Source: Haladaptatus halobius (GTDB lineage: Archaea > Halobacteriota > Halobacteria > Halobacteriales > Haladaptataceae). Taken from it: a stretch of DNA of 64,000 nucleotides. The position numbers were made by a program, and so were the translations under genes. This document shows, piece by piece, positions 44,385-53,919 of the stretch (positions are counted from its first letter, which is position 1; every line of letters starts with the position of its first letter). The notes beneath the pieces were generated by a model. The model was given only the letters and a program-made list of their open reading frames with translations. It searched no databases and was not told where the DNA came from. Location of the stretch: assembly GCF_020618475.1 (NCBI RefSeq), contig NZ_CP085336.1, positions 186,001 through 250,000 on the forward strand, in the 5' to 3' direction.

Positions 44385-45122
44385 TCAACCGAGATGAAGG
44401 AGCGGGAAGGTCGTCATGCGGTCGGCCATCCACTCAGTAATTGTATTTGTTCGCTCATCGTCGCACTCATTCCCACTATTGTCACCATTCGCGACTGCAG
44501 TTACTCGCTCGATGAGCTGTGGGAGGGTCGAAACTCCGGCACCAATCGCCGCTCCCGTGACTTTCCCCTTTGTCCCGAACCGTTTTCCGATCTCGTATCC
44601 CGTCCTTGCGTGCTGAACACTGTTTAAATACCACTCAATATCACCCACCTCGCTGAACGGTTGCGGTGGTTCGTCGGGATCAAACGCCGCACGGGTGCTG
44701 TTGTAGGCACCGTACACTGTTCCCAAACCGCCCCCTAAAACCGAGCCGTACGGTCCGGCGACGTACCCGCGTCGAGCCCCTTGAAGTCCACTCTTAGCTG
44801 CGTAGTGGTGATCAACCGCGTCGACGAACTGCTGGATTTCGATTGCAAGCGTCGCCGCCGATCGGTTCGTCGCTGCCGCAATCGCCAATGGGTCCGGTAT
44901 TGGTTCGGAACCTCGGTTGTTCACGCGTTCCCGAACGGTATCGACCGTTTCCCTTGTCGACGTAGCGGCGCGCGATAGCTCATCGTATGCAGTTGTCCCC
45001 CTTCTGACCGTCTCTCGTGCGGCGGTTTTTCCCACGTTATGCCCTACGTGCGACACCGCTTCTGTTTGCTCCTTCGCGTCCTCGGCGATCTCGCGTACGC
45101 GGTTTCGGAGTTGGAGTTCCAT
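44385..45122 (-). CDS. Glycine-rich hypothetical protein with helical N-terminus
   Basis: A 245-residue protein of unknown function. The N-terminal ~100 residues are charged and helical, with many Arg/Glu (RNRVREIAEDAKEQTEAVSH, then TSTRETVDTVRERVNNRGSE), suggesting a coiled coil. A small helical domain follows (LAIEIQQFVDAVDHHYAAKS). Then there is a Gly-rich segment (GPYGSVLGGGLGTVYGAYNS and GKRFGTKGKVTGAAIGAGVS) that resembles glycine-zipper membrane or toxin-like proteins. The start MELQLRNRVRE is chosen because the charged region begins there. There is no known domain and no operon partner. It is convergent with the gene on the left. Confidence 0.6.
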   Translation of the reverse strand: MELQLRNRVREIAEDAKEQTEAVSHVGHNVGKTAARETVRRGTTAYDELSRAATSTRETVDTVRERVNNRGSEPIPDPLAIAAATNRSAATLAIEIQQFVDAVDHHYAAKSGLQGARRGYVAGPYGSVLGGGLGTVYGAYNSTRAAFDPDEPPQPFSEVGDIEWYLNSVQHARTGYEIGKRFGTKGKVTGAAIGAGVSTLPQLIERVTAVANGDNSGNECDDERTNTITEWMADRMTTFPLLHLG

Positions 45123-45222
45123 ATATATCGGTAGCGGTTCCACAATCCTGGCCATTCGCTTTGCGCATGTAAGGTCCTTCTAAGGGAAAGCGCGCGATTG
45201 GCACCGGCGGGAAAGGATGGGG

Positions 45223-45363
45223 AAAACCACCAATGCGACGCTCGCGGCATTCCCTGATGAGGATAACGAAGACGATTTCGAACCAGTGGACTGCTACTGT
45301 GACGGCCTCGGTGGCTTCCCGTGCTGGCCATGCGTGCAAACGGGACGAAAAGAACTACCGAAC
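45223..45363 (+). pseudogene. SWIM zinc-finger gene remnant, copy 5 (C-terminal part)
   Basis: The frame reads KTTNATLAAFPDEDNEDDFE, then PVDCYCDGLGGFPCWPCVQT and GRKELPN, but the terminal stop is lost (S replaces it) and the frame runs on for ten codons. The SWIM motif and N-terminus are missing. Confidence 0.6.
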
Positions 45364-45419
45364 TCACCCTCGTTTCAGCTCAGTGAAGGACTATGAGTTG
45401 ACGAAGTGCAGTTGCATGT

Positions 45420-45833
45420 TCAGAATACGTGACACTCTACTTCGGTAATATCCTCGAAGTCAGAATCACCTGTACATAGCAAATCGCAATCTGCTACTTC
45501 TTCAGCGGTTGCAAGATGAATCATATCTGCATAGGATGGGGTTCTCTCATCAGCTTGAGAGTAATATTTCCGCCGAAGCTGTGCGCCACGGATGGCGATC
45601 GAGGGTGTAACTGGGAGGATGTCAAGATGGTCGAAGCCACTGATCATCTCCATTGCCTTCTCAGCAGTGGCTGTTCCCTTCTCACGGTCAAGAATGTAGT
45701 ATACCTCGGCCAGGACTGTTGTTGCGACAATCATCCCTTCTTCTTCTCCACGCTTGATCACCTCACGTGCTTGCGCTTCGTTTTCACCCTCAAGAGTCAG
45801 CTCCAACCAGGCCCATGAATCGACAAAAAGCAT
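45420..45833 (-). CDS. PIN-domain toxin, VapC family
   Basis: A 137-residue Mg2+-dependent RNase of the VapC type. The four acidic residues of the PIN fold are visible: the Asp in MLFVDSWAWLE, the Glu in TVLAEVYYILDRE, the Asp in SYADMIHLATAEE, and the paired Asp in LLCTGDSDFEDI. Such toxins cut tRNA or rRNA and stop growth when their antitoxin is degraded. Its ATG directly follows the stop of the AbrB-type antitoxin gene with no gap, as in most VapBC operons. Together they form one type II toxin-antitoxin module. Confidence 0.92.
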   Translation of the reverse strand: MLFVDSWAWLELTLEGENEAQAREVIKRGEEEGMIVATTVLAEVYYILDREKGTATAEKAMEMISGFDHLDILPVTPSIAIRGAQLRRKYYSQADERTPSYADMIHLATAEEVADCDLLCTGDSDFEDITEVECHVF

Positions 45834-46088
45834 CTAGTCGTATTTGCTCCATGCACGTTTGGATTCCGCAAGTAGTTCTGAAACGCTCTTATCGGTCTTC
45901 CGCGGCGTCTGCTGGACTTCTTTGAGTAACTCCCACGAGTCTTTTTCTGGTGAGATGGTCACTGTGCCATCACTGTGAATTTCGAAAGTGACCGTTGTCC
46001 CTTCGTCGATACCGAGCCGATCTCGAATTGGCTTTGGGATTGTAACTTGCCCTTTGCTTGTTACCCGGGCTGATTTTTCAACTGACAT
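45834..46088 (-). CDS. AbrB/MazE-type antitoxin (VapB)
   Basis: An 84-residue antitoxin. The N-terminal ~50 residues form a SpoVT/AbrB swapped-hairpin DNA-binding domain (KSARVTSKGQVTIPKPIRDR, then LGIDEGTTVTFEIHSDGTV). The C-terminal ~30 residues are a charged helix (SVSELLAESKRAWSKYD) that would block the VapC active site. It is the first gene of the pair and its product most likely represses its own promoter. Confidence 0.9.
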   Translation of the reverse strand: MSVEKSARVTSKGQVTIPKPIRDRLGIDEGTTVTFEIHSDGTVTISPEKDSWELLKEVQQTPRKTDKSVSELLAESKRAWSKYD

Positions 46089-46311
46089 GCTCTCTCTATC
46101 TCTGACTATGTGGTTCTTACTAATATCTCTTTCTTACATCCTCTACTAAGTAAGGCAAGCAACGATAGCGGCACAATCTCGACTACTCGTATTGAGCTGA
46201 TTGAGCCAATCTGCACTGAGAAGACCCACTTGGACTCATCGAAGTCACGAATGAAGGTACCATAATTCGAATCGAAAATCGAAGAGCCGTCTAATGAACG
46301 TTTTGCCCACA

Positions 46312-47345
46312 TTATTCTCCATTCTCGTCGCTGCCTTCGTTCCACCGCACTTGAATTTCGTATTGCTTGCCATCGTCCGTTTTCGAGACTTCCTCAATCA
46401 GCTCGACTGTAGCAGGTCGATCCGTAATCGAGTTTAAGAATGATTCGTCGATCGGTACTTCTACAGCTTCCATTCGCTCATAGCGTCCGAATACCCGTTC
46501 GCGAAAGAGACGAAAATACTGAGCAGCCTCATCACGGGTAAGTGATTGCTGCTGTGTTTCTTTCTGTTCATCTGCTGTTTCCGTTCGGTGTGAAAGGACG
46601 GCGTTCAGCACTTCCCCAATGGGCAATACAAGCCCACTGAAATAGAGCCACGTAACCAAAAGAAATACTGCACCAAGCACACCCGAGACACTTGATCCAA
46701 CCACTTGCACATAGATCTGAAACAGGCCTGGATTGCTGTCCATCCCACTGCCGCAAATACTGTCCCAGGAAGAACCCCACGTGGAGTGGTTTCGACACCA
46801 GGAAAGAGATAATACATCGGAAAAATGCAATGACGAGTGCTACGACCAACACAATTGGGTTGAGAAGTTCGATGAATGGAACTGCAGGAAAGAGGGCAAG
46901 CAGCGCGCCTGCAATAATCGTTGCAATCACTGCAAACCCGATCGCGAACAGAACGATAAGCCCATCACGTACTTGATCAAGAATGGATTCATCTGTTTCA
47001 GCTGCATAGATTTCGGAAAAGGCAGTATCCAATCCACGGAAGAGCTTCAACGCCCCCCATGTGAGCGTTAGTATCCCCACGATGGACGCACTCGCTCGTC
47101 CCTGTTCACTTTCAAGAGTGGTTTCGGCAAGATCACCTATTGCAGGAGAAAGAGAGCGCGCATAGTCGATTACTTGGGTCTGTAAGCTGTTGCTTCCAAC
47201 CGTTGCAAATGCTAGAAATGCAAGGAGCAATAGAGGTAGAAGAGAGATGAATGCATGGTATGCGATACTCCCTGCGAGAAACGTTACCTGCTTTTCCTGT
47301 ATTCGGTTCGAACCGACTGAGCAACTGTGATACTGTTCTAAACTG
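46312..47345 (-). pseudogene. YihY/BrkB-family membrane protein gene with three frameshifts
   Basis: The four parts of one gene lie in different frames: TVAQSVRTEYRK (near 47,330); EKQVTFLAGSIAYHAFISLL, then PLLLLAFLAFATVG and on to ALVIAFFR (about 47,300-46,820); MYYLFPGVETTPRGVLPGTV, then FAAVGWTAIQACF; and IYVQVVGSSVSGVLGAVFLL, then VTWLYFSGLVLPIGEVLNAV, ending in an acidic tail. Each junction needs a one- or two-base change. The family (YihY/BrkB, 6 helices) is common in haloarchaea; this copy is not functional as read. Confidence 0.75.
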
Positions 47346-47410
47346 ATGGAGACATAATCGATAACAGTGGTTTGGCCTCAAGGTTCTACCGACACTACAT
47401 AATCCCTCTC

Positions 47411-47650
47411 CTACTCGGGTTTCCAGTCCAGTTTAATGGTCACTGATTCGCGACTCCCACGGAGTACAGACGACGATTCACGAGTACCGATTTCATAGCC
47501 CACAGAACTCGATGGCGAGAGGGTCACCGTTTTGTTGCCAACATCGATATTGGCGTCTCCACCTTCTCGAAATTCGTGTGCAATTGCTTGCAAGCGATCG
47601 GCGACTTCTTCTCGCGAGATCTTCTCCTCGTTAAGTATCTTTTTGGACAT
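47411..47650 (-). CDS. Amphi-Trp domain protein
   Basis: A 79-residue protein of the amphi-Trp family, known mainly from haloarchaea. The N-terminal helix (EEKISREEVADRLQAIAHEF) is followed by VTLSPSSSVGYEIGTRESSS and VLRGSRESVTIKLDWKPE, which has the family's V-x-Y-E-I-x-x-R-E-x(4)-L-R-G-x-R-E-x-V-x-L-x-L-x-W pattern with the terminal Trp. The function is not known; an association with stress or with other haloarchaeal conserved proteins is assumed. It stands alone between the broken YihY gene and a repeated fragment. Confidence 0.88.
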   Translation of the reverse strand: MSKKILNEEKISREEVADRLQAIAHEFREGGDANIDVGNKTVTLSPSSSVGYEIGTRESSSVLRGSRESVTIKLDWKPE

Positions 47651-47722
47651 CGTGAGTAGCTATCTCAAATCACTCGAATAGGTGTTTTGGGCAAAGAGTT
47701 GGGCTCCAAACCATAGTCATTT

Positions 47723-47811
47723 TTAGAAGGGACTATCAGCCGTGGCGGCGCCGACCACACTAAAGATTGCTCCGATACAGATGGCCTTGAATGTCGTAAA
47801 CGGCGTGACGA
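47723..47811 (-). repeat. Dispersed membrane-protein tail, copy 2
   Basis: The minus strand reads PFTTFKAICIGAIFSVVGAA, then TADSPF-stop, and matches the fragment at 34,776-34,866 in both bases and residues. It joins the LEA-type gene on the plus strand directly, so a recombination at this fragment is likely. Confidence 0.5.
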
Positions 47812-48116
47812 TGTTTCACTCGGAAAGCGGTGTCGCTTCAGCGAACTCGACCAGACAGAAGCTTCTGCTTCCAGGGGAAACCCGAGAAGTTATTCTCCCT
47901 ATTACGATGGACAACGACAAAGTCGATGATTGGTTCCGATCACACGTCAAGAATGGCGAACGCTCCACCATAGTAATGCGCACACAACTCGTTGTTGATC
48001 CACTCGGGGTCGGCAAGCCGATTCGTGTTCCCGATGGAGACGGCATCACTTACCAATGTACTATGCAGACCGCCATTTTCGAGGATAATCAAACTGCCGC
48101 AACAACATGTGGCTGA
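47812..48116 (+). CDS. LEA14-like (LEA type 2) protein, probably 5' truncated
   Basis: A 101-codon frame of LEA14/WHy type, a beta-sandwich domain associated with desiccation and osmotic stress. It reads TMFHSESGVASANSTRQKLL, LPGETREVILPITMDNDKVD (the typical I-T-M-D-N-x-K/R step) and DWFRSHVKNGERSTIVMRTQ (W-x3-H-V-x-N-G-E-R-S). The frame is open to 47,742, but that part belongs to the repeated membrane-protein tail on the other strand, and the usual N-terminal helix and first strands are missing. So the gene has probably lost its 5' end. Confidence 0.55.
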
Positions 48117-48261
48117 ATCCTCTTGGAAGTAAGCTCGTGGTTCTCGAGCTTTTCCACCTGTAGAGACGAAATCAGAGTATCTTTTTTAGTCTTAGAACTC
48201 CCGAGAGAAGAGACCTTACTGACCAATCGAGGGTTGGTAGTTGTCTGTTGCTACTAATCCC

Positions 48262-49380
<1,119 letters not shown>

Positions 49381-49765
49381 CGATATTCTCTTCTAGTAAA
49401 TTGGTGCTGGGTGGTACTATCAGGGCGGTATATCCAGGTCTGAGGGTGTGATTGTTCTACGATGCGTGCCATGCGTCACATTGGAAGACAGTGGCGTCAC
49501 AAGAGTGTGCCGAAATTATATTCCATCTAATATTTGGATATCATTAAGCCGTCGATGCGCGGTGGGCCGCTCAATCCAAGCGTATCCGCCACCCAGGAAG
49601 CGATCACAGCCGGGAACTCCGACTCGCGTATCGCCATAAAAATATCGTCGTTAGTGGCTTTCTCTGTATACTTCCCATGATTGATGTGAACGGGCTAGTT
49701 TAAAACTAAACACAAGACGAATTAACTGGCCATTAGCTACCCGCCAACAGCAAAGGCACACGCCA
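49381..49765. other. Gene-poor stretch
   Basis: Apart from the truncated winged-helix fragment at 49,545-49,640, I see no gene. It is an intergenic region between the MscS gene and a zinc-ribbon gene. Confidence 0.4.
49545..49640 (-). pseudogene. Small winged-helix gene (family A), copy 3, truncated
   Basis: The minus strand reads KATNDDIFMAIRESEFPAVI, then ASWVADTLG; after a one-base loss it continues IERPTAHRRL and stops matching. The wing and C-terminus are gone. Confidence 0.6.
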
Positions 49766-49936
49766 TCACCGATCGAGTCGCTTGTCGGATGACTGTTGAT
49801 CCTGTTTCGTGACTTGACCGCCGCACTTGGGACAAATTCCTTCCGTGGTGTCGAAGGTTTCACCACACAGCTGGCATTCAAAGGATGCATCACTTTCCGT
49901 CGTGAATAGCTGTTTGAGTTTGTTGATGAGTCTCAT
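49766..49936 (-). CDS. Zinc-ribbon micro-protein
   Basis: A 56-residue protein. After an N-terminal helix (MRLINKLKQLFTTESDASFE) it has two C-x2-C knuckles (CQLCGETFDTTEGICPKCGG), which is a short zinc-ribbon, then a polar tail (QVTKQDQQSSDKRLDR). The start MRLINKLKQ is chosen over a longer frame because the zinc ribbon and its leading helix begin there. This type of small zinc protein is common in haloarchaea, where some members affect metabolism or biofilm formation. The specific role here is unknown. Confidence 0.65.
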   Translation of the reverse strand: MRLINKLKQLFTTESDASFECQLCGETFDTTEGICPKCGGQVTKQDQQSSDKRLDR

Positions 49937-50022
49937 TGAGTGGTGATTTACACTCTTCGTGCATACCGGGAAAAATCTACGGATAAATAGCAATATGCAA
50001 ACTCTATTCGAGAGCGCGTTAA

Positions 50023-50175
50023 CTGTTGGTTTCACGGATTTCAGGAAGCTTCATACACCATCTCCAAAAATCGATGGCGTCCAACCCGTTGTAGACGACT
50101 TGCTGCAATGGGATGTAGCCGTATCGCTGCACGGCTTGATCAGCGTAGAACCGCGCCGGATGCTGAACCATCCGA
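50023..50175 (-). pseudogene. Unidentified C-terminal coding remnant
   Basis: The minus strand reads HPARFYADQAVQRYGYIPLQ, then QVVYNGLDAIDFWRWCMKLP and EIRETNS-stop, with strong protein-like composition but no start codon. It breaks where the SWIM fragment on the plus strand begins. I do not recognise the family. Confidence 0.35.
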
Positions 50176-50421
50176 CGCTGGTCTTTCGTCTGCCAAGGCT
50201 CGAAAGACCATACAAACGGAACCATCCGCAACCCTTGAAGCTGACGAGACGGCACAGCAACGCGCACAAGCCGAACAATTCGCCTTCGACGTCAATGTCC
50301 CTGGACTCATCGACGTCACTATGTGAGCCACGAGCACCTCGCAGACCACCAGAACGTCGTCTTCATCGACGATGTGATCCATGAGTTAATGGCCTGTATG
50401 TGTCTGCCTCATGTGATATGA
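50170..50421 (+). pseudogene. SWIM zinc-finger gene remnant, copy 6 (N-terminal part)
   Basis: The frame reads SDAGLSSAKARKTIQTEPSA, then TLEADETAQQRAQAEQFAFD and VNVPGLIDVT; after a shift of frame it continues VSHEHLADHQNVVFIDDVIH, then ELMACMCLPHV, and ends abruptly in the first half of the SWIM motif. The rest of the gene is missing. Confidence 0.6.
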
Positions 50422-50452
50422 CTGAAATGGAGAGTGAGGTTATTTTCTCATC

Positions 50453-51355
50453 TCACTCATCAAACAGTGATTTTTCGGTTGTCACCTGTGTGTCAGTGAC
50501 ATTAAGTGATCCCTCTAGCGTTCGATATGGATACGGCATGTCGATAGCTTCAGCATCAAGCCGTTCTTTCACCGCTTGTACCAACTCAGACCGAATTCGT
50601 GTGAAGTTCGATCGGGCAGGATCGCCAATCCAGAACCGAGTTTGCAGACCGACATAGAAGTCTGCGAGCTCCGTCACTCGAATATCCGGCGCTGGATCTG
50701 CAAGAATCTCCTCGTGTTGCCGTGCTTCGTCGAGAATCACGTCCTTTGCGTGATCAATGTCGTCATCGTAGCCAATGCCAAAGACGAATTTCTGTCGGAG
50801 TTTCTCATACGCAACCGGATTCTTTACTGCATTATTCGCCAAGTCGCCATTTGGAACTGTAATGCGTTCATTATCGAATGTCCGAACGCGTGTCACACGC
50901 AGATCGATGTCTTCGACTCGCCCCTCGCCATCGCTCCATTCGATCCAATCACCCACCGTAAACGGACGGTCTTTCAGAATGAAAATCCCTGCGACGAAGT
51001 TGCCAAGTAGTTCTTGTGCAGCAAAACCGATGGCGAGCACAATAGCACCAGCGAAGACACCGAACGCGGCAATCACACTGCCAAATCCGGTGACCGTGAA
51101 TGCTGCCGCGATTGCAAGTGCCCAAACGAGCACGCTAGCAACATTCTCGCCTAGACTTCGCACGGCTGGGTCATGCCCTTGCCGTTTAAGTGCTCGGGTA
51201 ACCACAGGAATGAGAACATTCTGACCGAGTAGATACACGACGACGAGTGTTACCACGAACAGTATCGCTGGAATCGCATACTTACTAATGAGTGATGTGG
51301 TATTCTGCTGTAATGGGATGATTGGGATCATATTTAACTCGAGCTGTGACACCAT
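50453..51355 (-). CDS. MscS-family mechanosensitive channel 2
   Basis: A 300-residue, more compact MscS. There are three helices, then the pore helix (FGVFAGAIVLAIGFAAQELLGNFVAGIFIL) and the beta domain (KDRPFTVGDWIEWSDGEGRV, then EDIDLRVTRVRTFDNERITV, PNGDLANNAVKN). The C-terminal part ends in IDMPYPYRTLEGSLNV. It is shorter at the N-terminus than the channel at 48.3 kb and has a different loop (DRPFTVGDWIEW), so the two are paralogues and not duplicates. It stands alone with A/T-rich flanks. The start is either at the first ATG or at MIPIIPLQQN eight codons later. Confidence 0.92.
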   Translation of the reverse strand: MVSQLELNMIPIIPLQQNTTSLISKYAIPAILFVVTLVVVYLLGQNVLIPVVTRALKRQGHDPAVRSLGENVASVLVWALAIAAAFTVTGFGSVIAAFGVFAGAIVLAIGFAAQELLGNFVAGIFILKDRPFTVGDWIEWSDGEGRVEDIDLRVTRVRTFDNERITVPNGDLANNAVKNPVAYEKLRQKFVFGIGYDDDIDHAKDVILDEARQHEEILADPAPDIRVTELADFYVGLQTRFWIGDPARSNFTRIRSELVQAVKERLDAEAIDMPYPYRTLEGSLNVTDTQVTTEKSLFDE

Positions 51356-51483
51356 ACTTCGACCAGGGAATAGAACGTATCTTCAATGAATGTTGTGACC
51401 ACTTGTCGAAGATAACGACAAAACTAAAGTAGTCATTATAACAAAACTAGACTTTCGAAACAACTCGGAAGTAGCTTTACTAT

Positions 51484-52470
51484 TTATAGTATATGATCGG
51501 ACTCTTGTTCCGGCGGATCAGATGTTCCTTCATCAACTGCTGCTTGATATTCGGCGATTCCGGCACCGTCTTTCGGTTGTCCTTCATTATCTCGAGCCAC
51601 TCTTTCAAATGTTTTCAGGATGCTCTTCGGAGATCAGTCACCTTTTATGTCAATATATTTGGCGATCCTTCCAGAAACTTCTGGTGCTGCAAACGACGTC
51701 CCGGAGGCTTTCACCCATTGTCCGTCTAGCGATTTGCCCATGTTGGTTCCAGTGGCTTGCGCCAACCGGTTGTCTTTCCCGATCGCTGTGACGTCTGGAT
51801 TATCACCGTTTGGAGTATAGGAGGAGAATTCGGCCATTTTGCCGTCTTTCGTGCATGCGCCGATGCTAAACGCTCCTTTTGCTGTCGCTGGGCTTCCACT
51901 TTTCGCCCCCGTGTTACCTGCAGCAACAACATCTCGAACTCCTTTTTCGATGAGCTTTGTATGAATTCGATCGAGTCGCTTCGATCGCTTCTGGTTCCCC
52001 CACGACATATTGACGACGTTATATTGGTCGTGATTCTTGTGAAGCCATTCATACGCTCGAAGAATGATGTTCATCTTGATTCTTCCCTCACTTCCAAATA
52101 TTCGAAGGGAGATAAGATCTGCAGCAGGTGCAAGCCGCGTTACTTGCCCGGCAACTGCTGTCCCATGACCGACCGCATCATCACTCCCTCCCGTCTTCGT
52201 GACATCAATTTGTGTGACCGAGGTTTCTGCGAACACCGGATGACTCGTATCGATTCCCGAGTCCATGATGACAACAGTCTGTTGCTCACCAGGTGCTGCT
52301 AATTGTGGGATGTTATGAAGGCGACGGACATCCTCAATTGTCGCTACGTCTGCCGGCTCTTCGCTGATGAAATCTGGTTCGTATCGAAGTGTAGCGGTGA
52401 TATTATCTTCGATACCAATAATTTGTTCATCCGCTTGTAACTTTGACTCGTATTCAGTATTATACTGCAC
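51484..52470 (-). pseudogene. Subtilisin-like (S8) protease gene with an in-frame TGA
   Basis: The frame encodes an S8 serine protease: Asp in VVIMDSGIDTSHPVF, His in DDAVGHGTAVAGQVTRLAPA, the oxyanion region in VAAGNTGAKSGSPATAKGAF, and Ser in ASGTSFAAPEVSGRIAKYID. It stops at a TGA (51,634), but the same frame continues 49 codons (SPKSILKTFERVARDNEGQP, then KDGAGIAEYQAAVDEG) to a TAA at 51,484, and that sequence looks like the natural end of such a protease. So a premature stop has occurred. The 5' end also lacks an ATG: the frame is open upstream of the GTG used here for about 25 codons, with protein-like sequence. No signal peptide is seen, so an intracellular or truncated enzyme is likely. 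Confidence 0.7.
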
Positions 52471-52784
52471 ATACGCTGCTGATACGAGATTGTCCCCAGA
52501 ATCGTATGTTTCGATAATTTTGCAGTATCTTTCGAGTATTTTGGGTTAATCTTGATAAAATATGATTTTCTTTGGCATTTTCTTACACCACTGCGCTGAT
52601 TCGCACCCTGAACTAAAATATCTAATCGCCACATGTGAATATTTTTGGAAATGAATTAATAAATATGGCTATAGTTACGTACCCAATGACCAATATCATG
52701 TGACCGATCCTCGTTCACAAAAGTAACCCTAATCGGGGTGTTGAGCCCCATTGCTGCTACCAATAACGACTTCCCCTTGACCAG
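52471..52784. other. Gene-free stretch
   Basis: A/T-rich; only the start region of the broken protease and no other gene-like signal is seen. It ends at the winged-helix remnant. Confidence 0.4.
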
Positions 52785-52988
52785 TTACTCCTCGGGTATC
52801 CACCAAATAACCACTCGTGGACTCGATTTTCCACGTTCTAACTCACCCCTTTCATGAATCTTTTCAAGCCGCTAATGCACTGGCCGCCGTTCCATTTTAA
52901 CTGAATCTGCAACCCACCGAGCGGTCACAGCCTGAAACTCGGACTCACGAATCTCCCGCAGAATATCGTTATCAGTGATCCCAATTAC
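52785..52988 (-). pseudogene. Small winged-helix gene (family A), copy 4, with in-frame stop
   Basis: The minus strand reads ITDNDILREIRESEFQAVTA, then RWVADSVKMERRPVH, stop (TAG), RLEKIHERGELERGKSSPRV, then VIWWIPEE-stop. Apart from one stop codon the family pattern is complete. The 3' flank resembles that of copy 2. Confidence 0.65.
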
Positions 52989-53050
52989 TGGTCCTTTTTC
53001 AATCATTTCACCACTGGTCTTTTGTAGTATTATACCGTCTGGGCGCTTGT

Positions 53051-53218
53051 ATGGCTGATTTGATTGTCAAAGCGGCAGTGAAAAACCAGCTCGAAGAACA
53101 CAATGTAGCGAGTGACTTCTACGATGCACTCGATGAAGAAGTTGCTTCAGTCCTCGAAAACGCCGCCCGACGGGCTGAAGAAAATGATCGCAAAACCGTC
53201 CAACCGCGCGATTTGTAA
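53051..53218 (+). CDS. Minimal histone-fold protein (DUF1931-like)
   Basis: A 55-residue single-histone-fold protein. It reads MADLIVKAAVKNQLEEHNVA, then SDFYDALDEEVASVLENAAR and RAEENDRKTVQPRDL-stop. The pattern, a central long helix with L-D-x2-V-x2-L-L/V-E-x-A-A-R-R-A and the terminal T-V-Q-P-R-D-L, is that of the haloarchaeal DUF1931 family, which has the fold of a histone monomer. It may act as a small chromatin or DNA-binding protein or as a dimerisation partner. It lies just after a winged-helix remnant and has a clean ATG and stop. Confidence 0.8.
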   Translation: MADLIVKAAVKNQLEEHNVASDFYDALDEEVASVLENAARRAEENDRKTVQPRDL

Positions 53219-53306
53219 CGGTTCACCGCCTCGATGTAGCATCAACCTATTTTTGTCGCTACACAGAACTCAGTTTTCTAGCGACTGACCACTATTCGGG
53301 GCGAAT

Positions 53307-53384
53307 TCAGATTACGCGACGAGCTTCAGGCTTCTTCTTGCGAATCTCACCATCGATAAGTCGGACGTGAACTCCGCATTTCAT
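53307..53384 (-). pseudogene. Small winged-helix gene (family B) tail fragment
   Basis: The minus strand reads VRLIDGEIRKKKPEARRVI-stop, matching the tail of the family-B gene at 20,108-20,319 (YRLAEDGEIRKKKPGACRVI). The start and the first helices are missing. Confidence 0.5.
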
Positions 53385-53575
53385 TGTATCGTCACAAACG
53401 CCATGATAAACCCAAGAATCACCAAGAGAGGCCCGCCAACATAACGAACCATGTTGGTCGCTCCCTGTGTGGGAGTGGGATCCTTTGCACCTTTCAGCCG
53501 ATTGCGAGCAATCCGCTCCGGATACAGTATGAAAACCACACCAATCATGAGAAACACAAGACCAAGTGGATTCAT
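53381..53575 (-). CDS. Small two-helix membrane protein
   Basis: A 64-residue protein with hydrophobic helices at about residues 3-20 (PLGLVFLMIGVVFILYPERI) and 45-62 (YVGGPLLVILGFIMAFVTIQ), joined by a polar loop (KGAKDPTPTQGATNM). The layout resembles other haloarchaeal DUF6199-like small membrane proteins such as the one at 734-964. Its stop overlaps the remnant of a winged-helix gene, and a decayed second membrane protein lies upstream on the same strand. Function unknown. Confidence 0.55.
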   Translation of the reverse strand: MNPLGLVFLMIGVVFILYPERIARNRLKGAKDPTPTQGATNMVRYVGGPLLVILGFIMAFVTIQ

Positions 53576-53591
53576 ATTTATCTATAATCGA

Positions 53592-53790
53592 TCACCTGCA
53601 ATAATTACGTTTTGATTCATGGGTTGCATGGATACGCCGAAAGAGCGGCCAGAAGAATCCTAACATCCCACCAGCGACGAGAACCGCCGCAATAACAAAT
53701 GCGTCACCAGTAATCGGAATTTAGATGGAAAGGAGGATGAGAAGCCCTGCAGTGACAAGGAGGTACAGCTAGACCACCGTAAAATTCGCT
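53592..53790 (-). pseudogene. Small membrane protein gene with two in-frame stops
   Basis: One frame reads NFTVV, stop (TAG), LYLLVTAGLLILLSI, stop (TAA), IPITGDAFVIAAVLVAGGML, then GFFWPLFRRIHATHESK. The hydrophobic segments stay in register, so this is a decayed gene. It lies just upstream of the intact small membrane protein and may have been a paralogue or operon partner. Confidence 0.5.
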
Positions 53791-53919
53791 TCATACCCTT
53801 TCGTTGGTCATGGCTCTCGTGCAGTCATCGTATTTCTCTCCGTGCTGTGATTGTATAGCTGTGAAGGTGATGCTCAGACACATTGATCCTTCACAAAACA
53901 CACTACTGAGTTGTTTTAG

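Noticed and set aside
51634..51636. Recoding (selenocysteine or pyrrolysine) as the reason for in-frame stops
   Set aside because: TAA, TAG and TGA all interrupt genes in this window, many genes also have frameshifts, and no recoding machinery or structure is visible. Decay is simpler.
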